Assembly (NCBI RefSeq): GCF_954871325.1
Contig: NC_088777.1
Coordinates: 36,123,366-36,187,365 of the forward strand
Direction: 5' to 3'
From: Gordionus sp. m RMFG-2023
Lineage: Eukaryota; Nematomorpha; Gordioida; Chordodea; Parachordodidae
DNA length: 64,000 bases
Shown here piece by piece: positions 30,201 to 45,200 of this stretch (position 1 is the first letter of the stretch; each line of letters opens with the position of its first letter). A program made the position numbers and the translations under genes. The notes under the pieces are model-generated. The model saw only the letters and a program-made list of their open reading frames with translations. It did no database searches and was not told the origin of the DNA.

Positions 30201-33200
30201 CAAAAAGTAATTAAACTAAAAACATGATTTAAATTTAATTAAATAGCTCTAGAATAGCTCTTTAATATGACATAAAATTTATTTTATTTAAAAAAAATTT
30301 TACCAAAAACCGGAAATAGAAAACCGGAAATGGCTATAAAATAAAAATTGCTCTTTTTTTCTTTTAAATTTTTTTACAGATAGACATTATACTTCTTAAT
30401 ATTTGTACAAAATCCTAGATTGGGACGAGTACTGGGCCAAAAGTTATTACACATCTAAATATAAGTAGCATGGCTTAAATCCTATATTATACCAAATATA
30501 GAGTAATTCTTTTTTAAAAAAAGTGGGCAATATATGTGAGTAAAAGCATTAAAACTAAAATCCTAAAAAATCTGATTATTTTGCATTTATAAAATGCTAA
30601 AAAACTCAAATCAACATTTACCAAATTGTATTGTATTATTTTAAATATAACGCATAAAACCAAGTAGAATAATTCCGAATGACGGTGCAAATAAAGTAAT
30701 AGAATTTTATAATTCTGATGAAAACAGCAGACTTATGCCAGGTATGAATAATTTTATATCAATGAAAGTTAATGGAAAAAAGAACCAAGTGCAAAAGAGA
30801 TTAGTTTCATGTAATATAAAAAAATTATTTACCAATTTTAAAGAAATAAACAGTAATATAAAGATAGGTTTTAGCAAGCTTGCTATCATGAGACTAAAAA
30901 ACTGTATTTTAGCAGGCGGGTCTGGAACGCATACAATGTGCATCTGCACATTTCATAAAAATTTTAACTTAATTATAATTGGTGGTAAATTAGATAAGTT
31001 AACTGCAAACTTTCCATTTCCTCCCTTAAAAGATTATAAACACTACATTGCAGAAAGTCTATGCAATCCAGCCCAGCCTTGCTGTTACTTAAGGAAATGC
31101 CCAATGTGTCCTGGCACTTTGGAACTTAAAGAAAGACTACACTTATTGTTTGATAATAATGTCATATATTATATAACATTTAAACATTGGTTGGCGGCTG
31201 ACCGTACTACACTCGAAACTTTAACAAAGTCCGCCAACGAATTTGTGGAGTATTTGATTGAAAAATTAAATATTTAAATTCATCATACATTTATTTCTTC
31301 GAAACAATCATTTTTTAAGTCATTAAAATCGAATTTGAAGGATATGTAATATCTAATAATATATGATTTTGCAGAGAACTACGCTTTTGTAGTTCAAGAT
31401 CACACTCAAGGTTTCCATTGGACTAATAATCAGGCAACACTTCATCCATTTATGATTTATTACCGCAAAGGCGATATCATCAATCATTTAAGTTACGTGA
31501 TTATATCAGATTGTCTCAAACACAATACTTGTTCCTTTCATTTATATCAAATAAAATTAATTCTATTCTTGAAAGAAAGATTTGATTTTGCAATAATATT
31601 TTATTTTTCTGAGAGAGTTGTTACCCTTAATAAAAACAAAAAAAATTTGTAAACCTCTACAACCATTATAATGATTAATGTCTACTAGTGATCTGCATAA
31701 GGCCTAATTTTTTTAACACGGCCAGAAAAATTTATAAAAAAATATATCCGGCCCGATCCCAAATGAATTTTCTTTTTATTTGTTTCGTAAATTACTATAC
31801 ATTTGGTATAATATAGGATTTAAGCCATACTACTTATATTTAAAGTGTAATAAATATTGACCCAGTACTCGTCCCAATCTAGGATTTTGTACAAATATTA
31901 AGAAGTATAATGTCTATCTGTATAAAAAAAATTAAAAGAAAAAAAAGAGCATTTTTATTTTATAGCCATTTCCGGTTTTCTATTTCCGGTTTTTGGTAAT
32001 AGACTTTTTTTCAATAAAATAAATTTTATGTCATATTAAAGAGCTATTCTATTTAATAAAATTTAAATCATGTCTATAGCTTAATTACTTTTTGAGATAT
32101 TTAAAATTAAATATAGTGTATTTTGGAATTTTCGCCTTTCTAAAGATGGCTATATCTCATGAAGTAAGGCGATTTGAAAAGTAAAATTTTATATTTTTAT
32201 TAGTTAGTGTATATACTACCAACATGCAAATTTTTAAAAAAATGGAAGGGGATTGGGTTGAGAATCTTTTTTGGTTGATTTAATATGGAATACAACATAT
32301 ATTGGATTGTAAAAATATTATTCGATCGATTCATATTAAAAAATGACATTTAGAATTAATAAAAATATTTACACAACTACGGTATTAAATGACCGAAATT
32401 GGGTAAAATTGGTTATATAATAGATAATATTACTTTTCGTAAAACTGATCGAATTGGCTTTCTTCATTATCTTGATCCTGTGTGTTATCGTTCTTTGTCT
32501 CGGTATTGATAGTGTACAGTATAAGAGGTATTTTATCTTCCAAAATCCAATCAGAGCCACCGGAAGATTCGCATTCGAAAATGAGAGCTTTAAACTTCAG
32601 GAAACTGTGCGTTCCTATGCCCAAAAATTGGTTCCCTTCCGGAACTATGGCACATATTCTTCCGCCGGGAAAGGATGAACATGTTACCTATTTTAAGGTT
32701 TTCCGTATTTTTTTTATAAGTTATCGACAAAATTTTATTTATAATAATTTAAAAAATCTCTTTATCTTTTTTCTTCAGTTTCCTTCTATTCAATTTTATT
32801 CCTTTTTTTGTAGATAAATTGTTTTTTTATAGGAAATAGAAACTTGAAGAGCTGGCAGTTCTAATTTAATAGCACTGGTTCCCCGTCTTTCAGCTACATG
32901 ACCTCTTATATTTTCTTTATTCGTATCCGGTATAATTCTATACATGTGGGGCATACTCCATTCACGCCATAGGTAACTATCTTTATCTTTAATATAAAGG
33001 AAGTTTATTGACAATCAAATATATAATAAAGTAAAAATATTGAAGAAATATATGGTTTTCTACAGAAAGATCGAGCAGTAGCATTTATAAATTTTTGTAA
33101 AAAAAGGAAGGAAAGTAGTTCTTCCAATTAAAAAAAAATGAAAAATAATATTAGTTTTGAAAACATTAAGAAATTCGGAAAAAATAAAATTGCGTAACGG

Positions 33201-36200
33201 ATTATAAATGTAAGGGACTTGGAGGCCCGGCCCTAAGCCCCGCATGGGAAATTTTTTAAAATATAGCCAGGCTATTTTAAATCGCCATTATTAACTATAA
33301 AAATTAAAAATAAATATAATATATTTTTTAAAAAATTCAAGCTGGATCGGGCAAAATATTTTTTGAAAAAAAAACCGGGCCGGTCTTACTTTTTTTTAAA
33401 CTCAGGGTCGGGTGGTGAAAATGGTACCTCTGCAGGTCTCTGATAAATATAATAAGTAATGTTTTATCAAATAGAGGACTAGTAATGCCGCCTGGTATAT
33501 TTTCATAAGCTATGTTAAGCCCAAAGGGTCTTAGTATTTATGAAAATAGAGCGTTCGGCATTCTTATTTGTTATAAAATTATTACAACGCTTCTTATTGT
33601 GATATTTTTGTTTTTAGGCCCAGCGGGAGGGGGTGGGGTTAAAAAATTGCTTTTAAACCCGATAGTTCTCTGTTACTTTTAAGCTAAATATTCTCTAACT
33701 CCAATAAATTTGAAATATTTCCATAATGTAACTGTTGAGCGAATGCAAAAATCATTAATCTGATATTTTACCTTTGAAACATTTGAGAAATCTAATGGTA
33801 GCATCCGAACAAGCCAGACACACGAGATAAGGTGGTAGCATAAACGCTCTGTCATTCTTTTCATTCTCTTTACTTTCATTTGATTTTTTATTTTTGCTTG
33901 ATTCCATAGAATCAGCAAAATCTGAAGGATTCGTCAAATTTTTACTGGCAAGAGAATTAACGTAAGGGCTGGCCGACACTATGTTAATGTAGTTGGGTAG
34001 GCTGAAAACGAGTTTGGGATCTATTTGCGTTTCAGTATATATGTTTTGAACGCTCACCAATTTTATTTGAGGTTGCGAAGAAGCTAAAACGAGATAAACA
34101 ATAAATGTTAGGTTCACTTGTATTTGACAGGCTTATGATATCAAACCTAAATGGCCAATCAAGCCAAAAATATAGAAATCTTCTATTAAATTCTTTTTAG
34201 CGAAACTAATTTTTACTTTAAAGAATAATAAAATTTAAGTTACCAACATGCCAGGATAAAGAATATTGATTTCACGGTTCATCTTAATTAATGAATTATC
34301 AAATAACAGTAAAAAGGTTTAAACAGAAATATTGTTAACTCCACTAGGCACTTCTAACATAGGGGAGGGGTAAGGAAGACGGAAGGTCATCATAAAAATC
34401 GACGAAGTGTGGGGGGGGGGCAGTTATTGATTTTTGAAAATGATATAATCATTAGAATAAAATGAGAGTGGTAGGGGTGGGAGGTAAATAAATGTAGGGT
34501 GGCGCTAATTTTAATTAGAAGGGAGTAGGGAGGCATATCAACATTGGGGTGGGGAGGGGGTGCGTGTAGAACTGCCTGCGCTAGTGTTATTAAACAGCTT
34601 GATTCGGCCAATTTTAAATTCAGATTTTATTACTTAAATTTTCAATATAGAAAGGGACCATCTCAAAAATGAATGAAACTTGGCATGTTAGTTATTTATG
34701 TTGTAAATTTTAATAAATTCAAAACTTTAGAGCGCTATATATATATTTTCAAAGTCGAAATTGCGTAATGGGTGATTTTATTAAGATTTTTAAAAAAATA
34801 CTGAAAAATTATACATAGGAAAATATCATAAAAATTCTATGTTTTTATTTCTGGTAAAAATAAAAAATTAACTTAGTTGAAAGGGATTTTTTATTCGCTA
34901 GGTATTAACTTTACATTAAATTGTTTAATCAAAAAAATCGATAGGTTTTTTCGTTTTTTAATTTTATTTAAATTTATATAAATATATAATAAAATATAGA
35001 TGGCGTTATATTTAAAAATGATTTTTATAATATAAAAATAAAAATATGTATTGTATTGTATTAAAATTAAAAAATCCATTGAGTAAAACCAATATGTCAT
35101 GGGGCAATATGTAAGCAAGCAGCCCATACGGAGATTATAACTAAGATGCTATATTTTAAAATAAAGATATTTTAAAATTTCATATATAAAATAAACCTCC
35201 TGTCTTTATCATATTCCATTTTGCGATTAAATAGAAATTTCTGAGCGATAATTTGTAGACATGTCCTGTCTCTGTTATGGAATATACTATTGCTATTATA
35301 TAATAATGGGCAACCATATTCCTCGATTGTGGGTTAAAAGAAAGATGGTGATAGTCCATGGGGCTGTAAAAAAGAAATACATATCTCCACAATAATTTCA
35401 TTATTTGTTAGTACTGTGACTATCTACCAAAAATCGTCATAAACACATGATACGAATCCTTTAATATCAACAAAAAAGAAAATTATCGGCATTTGAGATC
35501 ATGTTAATTTTAAAGTCCTCTGCATATGAATATATTTTTGATTTAAGTTTACTTAAACTCAAAAATATAAAGCGCATTTCCCGACTTCCTTGAATGACGG
35601 GAGAGAAATTGAATCTTTATCGTAGTATAATCTCATCTAAATTGTATTGTTAATTGGCTATAAATGTAAAATTTTTATTTCATTTTACAAACTGATATAA
35701 ATCAACTGTAATTAAAAATCCAGAACTGGTGCGCTGAACGATTGAACGTATCCTTTTAATATTCCTCCAAGGCCGTCGCATGACCTTTTCCATGGGATGT
35801 AGCTGGAAAATGCAATACAGCTGCTACGCCAAAATCTAATTCATGGTAACACAGATTTATAAAAATTATGTTTTTATATTGCGCAACTGATATGTCTCGG
35901 AACAGATATTTTAATAAAAATAGAGATCCTAAAATTAAAAAGGTTCCAATAATCTAAATAAATTTACCCTTTGTAGATATTTTGAAATGGACTTATGGCC
36001 TTTTCTAAAGAATGGATCACTGCATGGACTTCATTGGAAAAAAATAAATTAGATTTTTAAATATATTATAATTTTTGCAGCGCTAAATCATAAAAATTTT
36101 GTTAATAAAATAAAATATTTTTTTAAACATTATGCTCTTTTCAATCATTGATTAATAGTTAATTTTCATATTCAATTTAAAAATACCATAGAAAGAAAGG

Positions 36201-39200
36201 AATAAAAATAAATAAACTGATACTAAATCCTTAATTTTTTTTAAATATTTTAAATCAGATTGGTTGGACAAACAAAATTATTTTTAAAATCTTGGATCGG
36301 AGCAGAAAAAATAGGGTTAATGCAGGGCTCAGGTTCCAACGTAGTCCAGCTAATTAATATTTGGCTGAATTAAACAAGAATAAATCCCCGTATAATATAT
36401 ATCAAATTTTTTTTACTAATTATTTCAAGCTTAGCGCCATCCATATTAAAAAACGAAAAAAAGCTATCAATTTTTTTGATTAAAAAGGTATCATATATTC
36501 CTAGAGAATATTAACCCCCCCCCCTCTCTAAAAAATCCTTTCTAAACAATGCTATTTTTATTTTCACCGTTTTTTATTTTTTTTTGATATTTTCCAATGT
36601 AGAATTTTAAGGGGTATAATATCATAATTATTTCTCTCTTAAAAGATTTAATAAAATCACACTTTACACGATTTTCGACTTTGAAAACGTATAAATTTGG
36701 GTTTTTTTAATTTTAAATCATATCAAGTTTCGTTCATTTTAGAGATGGTGGTCAGAAAATCAAGTTTTTTTGGTCGACTTGACATGAAATGACCTATACT
36801 TTTATAAAAGAATAATAGTAAATTTAAAAAATGATGCTTCTTCGTTCACTAATATAATTCAAGTCATGATATATCCTAAAATCAAGAATAAGAAAACACT
36901 AAAAAAACTACCTTTCCCATTTTCATCGGATGAACTGACAGATGTCATCGTGCTTACAGGAAAATTAATAGACCAGGTGATTATTTTATCTGAATCGTTT
37001 TCGACTTCCTCGTCTCTTTCGAGATGTTCGCTTGTCTCATTAACAAAATGATTGTTGTCGCTTGTAGTAGTCTTTTCATTGTAGGAGTCTTCTTGTTGTA
37101 AGTTTAAATCGTTAGTTAGAATGAGAACTAGATAGAAGATTATGTTGTTGCATTTAGAGGAAGGAAGAGCAAAGGAAGATGTTTGAAATAACATTTTTCC
37201 GTCAAAGACGTGTAGAAATTTGACGGAGTACCCTTGCATGTTCTGGAAAAATAAATAAGATATAAAATTATAGGAAACTAAAAGGAAGGATAGATTTATT
37301 ATAATAAAGGATATATTTAATAAATTTTATAAAAGGGGAATGATGATTATAAAATTATAAGATTTCGATTATATTAGCTACTTACTTTAACATATCTCCC
37401 GAAATCTATCTCACTAATTGAGATCATATTGGCAGTGTTTAACCATTTGCTATCGTAATTAATGGAGTCGGAGAGGTAATTTTGAGAAGATTGGGAAAAC
37501 CTTTGAGCCATTTTGGTCATTACTGCGGAATGGATTGTAGATGATTTTCTACGAATGTATGAAGTCTTTTTTAGGATAGAAAAGAAAAGATTTATAATGG
37601 TAAAGATCCTAGCAAAATTTGGGCATATTTTGCTTAAAAATTGGTTTGGCGAGATTATGACAATATTATTTAGGATCGGCCTATACTAGTGACGCATATT
37701 CCTTTTACTTATATATATCTTCCCTTACAATTTTCAGAAGATTATAAATATTGTAGTAATAGAGAAAACCTAGGTGTGATGATTCGAAGATAATTAGGTA
37801 AGGAGTGACTAGCAAGACATAATTTCTGTACAAATATCTTAATATAAGGAGTGATTAGAAGGACACAATTTTCGTATGAATATATTTATATGCATCGGGT
37901 AAATAGGATTATAAATATAATATAATATAATATAAAGCTTGAAAATTTTTATCTACTTCCTTCGCACCTCCAGAAGAATTTTTCGTTAGTGTTGGAAAGG
38001 CGAGTTGAAACATTTGAATACTATTGCCGAAAGGATTTAAGGCTACAAATCCTATTTTTATGCTTGTGTTATTGTTTTCCAAGATAAATATCAAATAATA
38101 GTTTAAATAAATCGGGTTTAATAGTTTTTAATATCAAGGTGACAATTTTTAAGAAAGCTTTCTCGATAAAGTGTTCTAACGCTAAATCTTATTACCTACA
38201 TTTTGTAAAAAAAAATTCAAGCCCTTCCAAAAATTCGAATGTTAAATTCAAATTTTTAACTTATTTAAGTTTAAAAACAAATAGAAAAATGAGATTAAAT
38301 AAAAATAAACATATATACCTATTAGAGGCCATTATTTGTTGTTTTCCATTACATGTGGAGGTAAAAGATGAAAAGGGAGATGAAAATGAGGGTATCCAAG
38401 CAAAGCAACGATTCTTATTACCATTACGCTTCTTATAGTCAAAAGTGGTCTCATTGTTATAAATATTCCCTTTTAGGCCTCCTTTATCGAGATTATTGGT
38501 TTGATTGTTGAAAGAAATCCTCTTCGAAGCGAATTCGCTCAGTCCTCCGGATATACCTAAAGGACCGATAGGTTTAAGCTTCCAGACGATGATTTCGCTT
38601 TTATATCAAGGTTATAGTATTTAAAATAATCTTTCATTTAACCGAAAAAACTTTGAGGCAGTCTGTATTAGAATGTCTGATCCTTTTTATATAAATTTAT
38701 ATACAAATAAGAATTAAGCAGCTTGGCCTCTATATTAGGGCTGTTCTGTTATAGATTTGGAATCGGCGGCGATATTAATTATCTCCGAAAAAACGGGCCA
38801 GATATAATCTAAAATAAAACTAGATCCGATTTTTAAAATAATAAAAAGATCAAAAAATAAACTATACTATTTCCATGGTAAACCTATTTTTATATATAAA
38901 AAATGAACACTCTTTTGTATATTTTAATTATTATTTTTATAAGAATTAGCTTCAAATAAAGAATTTATGAACCATTCATGAACATAATTATGGGTTAATC
39001 TCAATTTAATTCGCGTATTCAGTGCTTGTAGTAAGATGGAGATTTTAATTATTTGAAATGTATTCTGATGTTTGATCGGGCTAGATAATAAGCATAATGA
39101 TGTTTAAGGCAAAGAAGCACTCCGAAATTTAGAAGGAAGAATATTCTTGAACACAATAAGTTTATTGATATATTAAATATAATCGTAATGATCAAAAATG

Positions 39201-42200
39201 ATCATATATCTTCAAATCAACTTAAAAATAGATCACCATTACCTGAATATATCGGGACGATATTTTATTAATATTATTATTTGCAATTTGTTTCATTTTA
39301 TTTAAATATTTTTATAATTCTGTTAACATTTTAAAGGGTTGTGTAAAAAAAATAATAATAACTATGTTCTCCGATATTTGCGAGCATTAACAATAAAAAT
39401 TTTCCCAGCATTTTGACATTCTAAGCCTCGGACTATAGCATAATCCATATCTTCAAGATTATCGTAATAAAAATGAATCCCAAATTTCTGGTATTGTCTC
39501 TCCAATAATGTTGTCAAATGTATTCCTGATTTCGTAAATAGTCGGATATTTTATCAAATGTAAGTAGCGGTATTCTGCCACCATGAAGTTTATCGAGCTT
39601 GAGGCACAATGATGTTTAGGTGAAGAAGCACTTTGAAATTTACGATGAAAAATATTCCTGAACACAATAAGTTTATTGGTAAAATATCGCAATGATCAAA
39701 AATGATAATCTAGTACAAAAAAAACGTTTATTATATACAAAATAAAAATTATATAATAAAAATAATATAATAAAAATAAAAATAAAATATTTTGCTTCAG
39801 ATTGTTTTTTGAAGGTAAAATGATATATAAATAAGCTTTAATTTTGAATGACTTCTTAAAGTGAAATGAAATATAAAAACTTATAATAGTTGTTTTGAAT
39901 ATAAAATAAAACATTTTTTAACAGTTTAAAAAAAAAGAAAAAACAGTTTTTATATATCTTAAAACGAAAACTTAAAATTAGAAAGAAACTAAAAATATAT
40001 AATTTTTTGAATAAGTGATAGATAAAAAAAATTAAAATATATTTATAAAACAAAAAATTTGATTCTTTAACATTTCCCTATTATTTTTTAGTTTCGCATC
40101 TCTTATTGTACATTTAGGAGCTGGGAAAACTAAATTATTAGCAAAAGATTATTTATGATGGCAGAATACTGCTACTTACTTTTGATAAAATATCGGACTA
40201 TTATCGAAATAGGAATGCATTTGACAATATTATTGGACAAGGCTTAGAATGTTGAAATGCCGATGGGAAAATTTTTATTGTTAATCCTCGCAAATATAGG
40301 AGAATATAGTTATTATTTATTTTTTTACATAACCCTTTAAAATGTTAACAGAATTATAAAAATATTTAAATAAATGAAACAAATTGCAAATAAATATTAA
40401 TAAAATATCGTCCCGATATATTCAGGTAATTGTGATCTATTTTTAAGTAGATTTGAAGATATATTTAAGGACTGACAGATATCAGACATCGAAAAAGCTG
40501 GATCATTAACAAGATTACCAGATGAAGAATATATCAAGCTAAAATCTATATGCTCACACACAGACTTCATCAATCCAAAGATATTGATTGAAAAATTCAA
40601 GTTATTACACCCAAGAAGGTCTACAAGTTCGAACTTAATATTATTTAACGTAGCTGTGCAAGGGAAAAATGAATTATATTAATTGGGTAAGCTGCTTATG
40701 TATTTTAAAAAACGAGTGTTCGCTTGATGATAGTAGAGTGTTAGAAAAAATTCAAATAACATCGATCAATAAATATATTAGGCAGAAAATAACATCATAT
40801 TAGGAGAAGTTCTTAGTTTAAGAGATGATTTTGAAGAGTTAGAATTTAAAGAAGATATAATCGCAAAAATTAACATTTCTTTAAACGAAAATACAGAAGG
40901 TGAAACACTGTGAAACATTTAGAAAGGCAAAGAGGTAGGAAGACAAACAAATGGTTAGATATGAATTAATAATAAAAGAACTAAAAAATGGATAGATGAT
41001 AAAATTATCGAACCTGTTCCGTTGGGCTATTCCTCTCACTCCTATTTTTAAGAGTGATGGCTCACTTCGGCTCTGCGCCGACTTCAAAAATACTATAAAC
41101 CCTGCTTTGTAAGATTCAAATACACCATGAAATTAAATCATTAATTCAAAAAATTTACAAAGATTGATTTCAAGACTTTCTTCAAGTTCCTATGCATAAA
41201 GAGTAAGAGATATATTCAGGATATCAACACACAAAGGATACTACAGATTTTCGCGACTTCCTTTTGGAGCAACAACTATTTTTCAACAAACTATGGACAA
41301 AATGATGTTATATTTTATATCGATGATTTAATAATTACTGGAGATAATGATGAAGCATATTTAAACAATATTAAAAAAAATTTCGAGAGAATTACTAAAT
41401 ATGGTTTAATACCTAATTTCACTAAAAGCTTATTTTTAAAAAATGAAATTCGTTTTTTGGGATATGACATCGACGCAAATGGTATAAATCCCAATGGAGA
41501 TAAAATAAAAGCTATTACAAACATGCCAGGACCTAAAACAAGAGGAAAGCAACATAAAAATTTAACAAATTCTTCACCGACGCTTAATTTTTATGACCTA
41601 CTGAATTTAAGAAAAAAACATAGAATTAAAATAGAAAAATGTTTTAGAATGCTTATTTTCTAAGAATAAAGGAAAGAAAAATTTTAGTTACATTTTTTTA
41701 ATTAAATCCAAAAAATAAAATAATTAAAAAATAGGATCGAGTTTTAGGAAAAAATTTCAATATCGGATCAATGAAAATAATTGCGAATCGGACAAGCTCT
41801 ACTCTGTATATCTTAATTCGAATCAAATAATATATAAAAATTGTTATATAATCACAGCTCTTCAATAGTTTGTTAAGGTATTATGCCTAAAAAATATTTC
41901 GTATCAGGTTTCTTTTTTCCCCTGGTAAATTGAATTTTATTTTAGATCGAACTAAGGGGTCATCGACAAACAGAAAGTGAAATATAAAATGAGTACCACC
42001 GTTATATTTTAAAATGAACGTAAATATGTAGTTAAAACCTGTCGCATTTTATAAGAGTTTTGTGAGGCCAATCAACTCATTATGTCTAATGAAAAATTAA
42101 TCACTTAATAATATTTTTTTGAATTTCTTAATTTTTAATTTAAAAACTTGACTGGTGGGCTCAATTTAGGTGAATTGAGGTAGAAAATAAATACCCCTTT

Positions 42201-45200
42201 AAACTGTAATTGATAAATATCAGAATAATAAATTAATCTTAAAACAAAGAATAATTAATTAAGTAAAAATTCTATATTTCAAATAATAAATATTGACATG
42301 TTTCTAAAATTTTCAATTTCAAAGAGCTAAATGAAAAAAAAATTGTCGTGTTACCAGTCGGAAGATGAGAGGATAAGTGGAAGGGACGGATGACTACAAA
42401 GGTTGGTGATGGTTTGGGTATGGCCCAATACCTCGCAAATGTGTTCCACGTTTAGGATTCGAGGCATTTCGTACTCTTTGCTAACGTAATTCATCTTAAA
42501 GATGATGTGAAAGTATATCAATAAAATATTTGAGTAAAATAGAAATTTTATTAGTGATAATATAGAAATAATTCTCATTTTAAATATTCTTTGATGGGAC
42601 AGCTTCTTCAGCTTCTAAGGAAAGAATGTTTTCCTCTTTTGGGCTTAATCCAATCCAAATTTGGAAACAAGTTTGAACTATAAAAAGCTGGAAAGTTTAT
42701 TTTAATGAAAAATAAATATACTAGTTAAAATATTTGAATATTGTTTGTAAGTGTAAAAAAAATATATGATCGAATAAATTAATAAAAAATTATTATTTGT
42801 TATATTAAACTCAATCTATTAATATTTAATACAATCGATTATTTATTATTATATGCTAATTAAATGTTATCATTGTTAATGTATTTTCGATTAATATATA
42901 TACATATCATTTTCGGAGTTGTTCTTTTGAACTTTAAAACTTAATTTATTAAAATAAAATATATATTTTTTAAATATCGAAACCTTTCATTTAACCTTTT
43001 AAACATCTCAGTCACTAAATAATTTTTATTTATAAAACTGCTAAAATAAGTTTAAATATTCAAAAATTTGAAGTAAAATATCTAGTGATTTGTAATTAAT
43101 TAAATTTTATAATTTTTTGCTGAAATAAAAAAAATTGATTTAAAAAAATTAAATATTGATCTCATTTCCTCGGGTGGTAAATTCAAGTTATATAATGAGA
43201 TACTATTTTAGGGCAAAAAGGAAAATGCTATAAAGGAAAAAAATTCTTACAAGCCATAAATTTAGATTTCCTCTCTTGTTATTGGTGACACAATATAATG
43301 GGAATGTGTCGAAATAGTCCCGACTCCAATTTTCCGTTTCAAGATGGATGCCACCATAGTCATGATGTATGGATGAAACTTGGTGGTTGACGTTGAAAGG
43401 AATGTTAGGAAGAGGTAAGGAAGGTGAGTTAGCGAGTTTTTTAGAGAATTGATGCGAAAGAACGTCCATAAGTAGTAAGGAATGGTCAGTGAATAATAAA
43501 TGCCTCTGTTTGAAACCTTTCTCTAAATCTAGTTTACCTATTGTTTTTAATTATGTGATAAATGCAGTTTGAAAAAAGGATTTTTTTCAAAGAAAAATTT
43601 CTGATCAAATTTTACCTAATGACAAATAATTCTTGTAAAAAATTTTTCAAGATGAAATCACAAACTTTTTCAATAAAAAATCTTTGCTTAAAACTTTGTG
43701 AAGATTTTTTCAAACTATGGATAAATGTGTTAAGGATTTCGCACCAGAGAAAATAAGAGCAAAATAAATGGTATTGTTAAACGTTATTTTTGAAAAGTAA
43801 AAGTAACTAGTTACTGCGTCTTTACATTCCAAAATAAAAAGGTATGTTATTTTTTATAAAACTAGTTACTTTTACTTGCAAAATAAATATTTATACTACG
43901 TTTAAAAATTTCAGTTTGATAAGTTTTGAAAATTTCACAAATATATTTTTATTTTTCTATTAAAAAGGACTTATTTCGTGTTCTTAAATAAAGTTGAAAG
44001 TTTTCGAATAAAATATTTTGATGTTTTGGACACAATTTTCAAAAAATAAACATAAGGGAACCAAATATAAATTCTTATATTTTTTAATGAATGAAAAGAA
44101 AATCATTTTAAATGATTGTGCAATTTTACGTTAAAAAATTAGCGTTAGGAAAGCAAAGATTTTATTTTAAATAAGGCTCTGTCCAAAACATCAAAAAATT
44201 AAATTCTCAAACTTTCGAAACTTTAATGAAAAAAATTAATAATTTAGATATAAAAACAAAAACATGTCCAAAACATAATTTAACATCAAAATTTTCGAAA
44301 GTTATCAAACTTTTGGAATTTTTTTTGAAATGGTTTTGGGAACAAAAAAGAAATTTTTTAAAAACAATCATTAATTAAAATTTTAAAATGTCTAATTGCA
44401 ATTGTATTATTAAAAATATCCCTTAGCTCAAGATATTTTTATAAGAAATAGCTTATCGAAAAAAGAATAGTAATACGAACTTTACATAATTTCTCTTTCG
44501 AGAAATATGAAAAATATGAGTGACTAACTAGATATAGAATTCCAAATATTTAATCCTAATCTAAAATTGCTAATTTATATGAGCCTATTCTCGATTTTTT
44601 TAAAATTCACATAACCTGAACAAAATTAAAAATAATGTTTTGAGGTGACGAATTTAAAAAGAATATCGTTAAAATATTGGAATTTTTTAAATTATACTGA
44701 ATTGATGAAAGGTTTTAGAGTTTTTTCTCTAAAATTATACAAAGTGGACATTTTTTTCTATCTAGTTATAATAAACTTATTGTAGAAACAGGATAAATCA
44801 GAATCGATTATCAAATTCATGATATTATAAGCGAAGAATGAAGTTTACTCATTAAAAAAATTAATTGCTACCCTAGTGGTAAACTTTTTTTAAATATGTT
44901 TGGTATAAACTTAAAGCAAATGTGTTAGGTAAATCGAACATGAAGGATAATTTTGGGTGTTGTACGTATCCCGGAAGATATTCGTCTATCCATTCAACTT
45001 TCCTAAAAGAAAATTTTAATATTTCAAAATTAGATAAAACTTGACTTTTTATTTAAAACTTTGCTTTATTTCCATTTTTTAATAATTATATTGATCTTAA
45101 CGATTTTTTTGATACTCATAACCACCATTTTTCTTATTTTATCACACTCGGTTTATGTTGGTTATATTTTTAAATCAAAATAAATATTGAACCAAATCAA

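Noticed and set aside
30735-31277. 180-codon plus-strand frame as a host gene
   Set aside because: It lies between ~520-bp terminal inverted repeats and matches a transposase-like family, so it is transposon cargo, not a host gene.
32482-32817. Plus-strand open frame of 111 codons
   Set aside because: Antisense to exon 22, which carries the conserved CESSGGSDWILED block on the minus strand.
34390-34611. Minus-strand 73-codon Pro/His/Leu-rich frame
   Set aside because: It is caused by a G-run and GGGTGGGG-type low-complexity sequence in an intron; no similarity.
39696-40053. Minus-strand Phe/Tyr/Ile-rich open frames as membrane proteins
   Set aside because: They are translations of A/T-homopolymer sequence with no start context or similarity.
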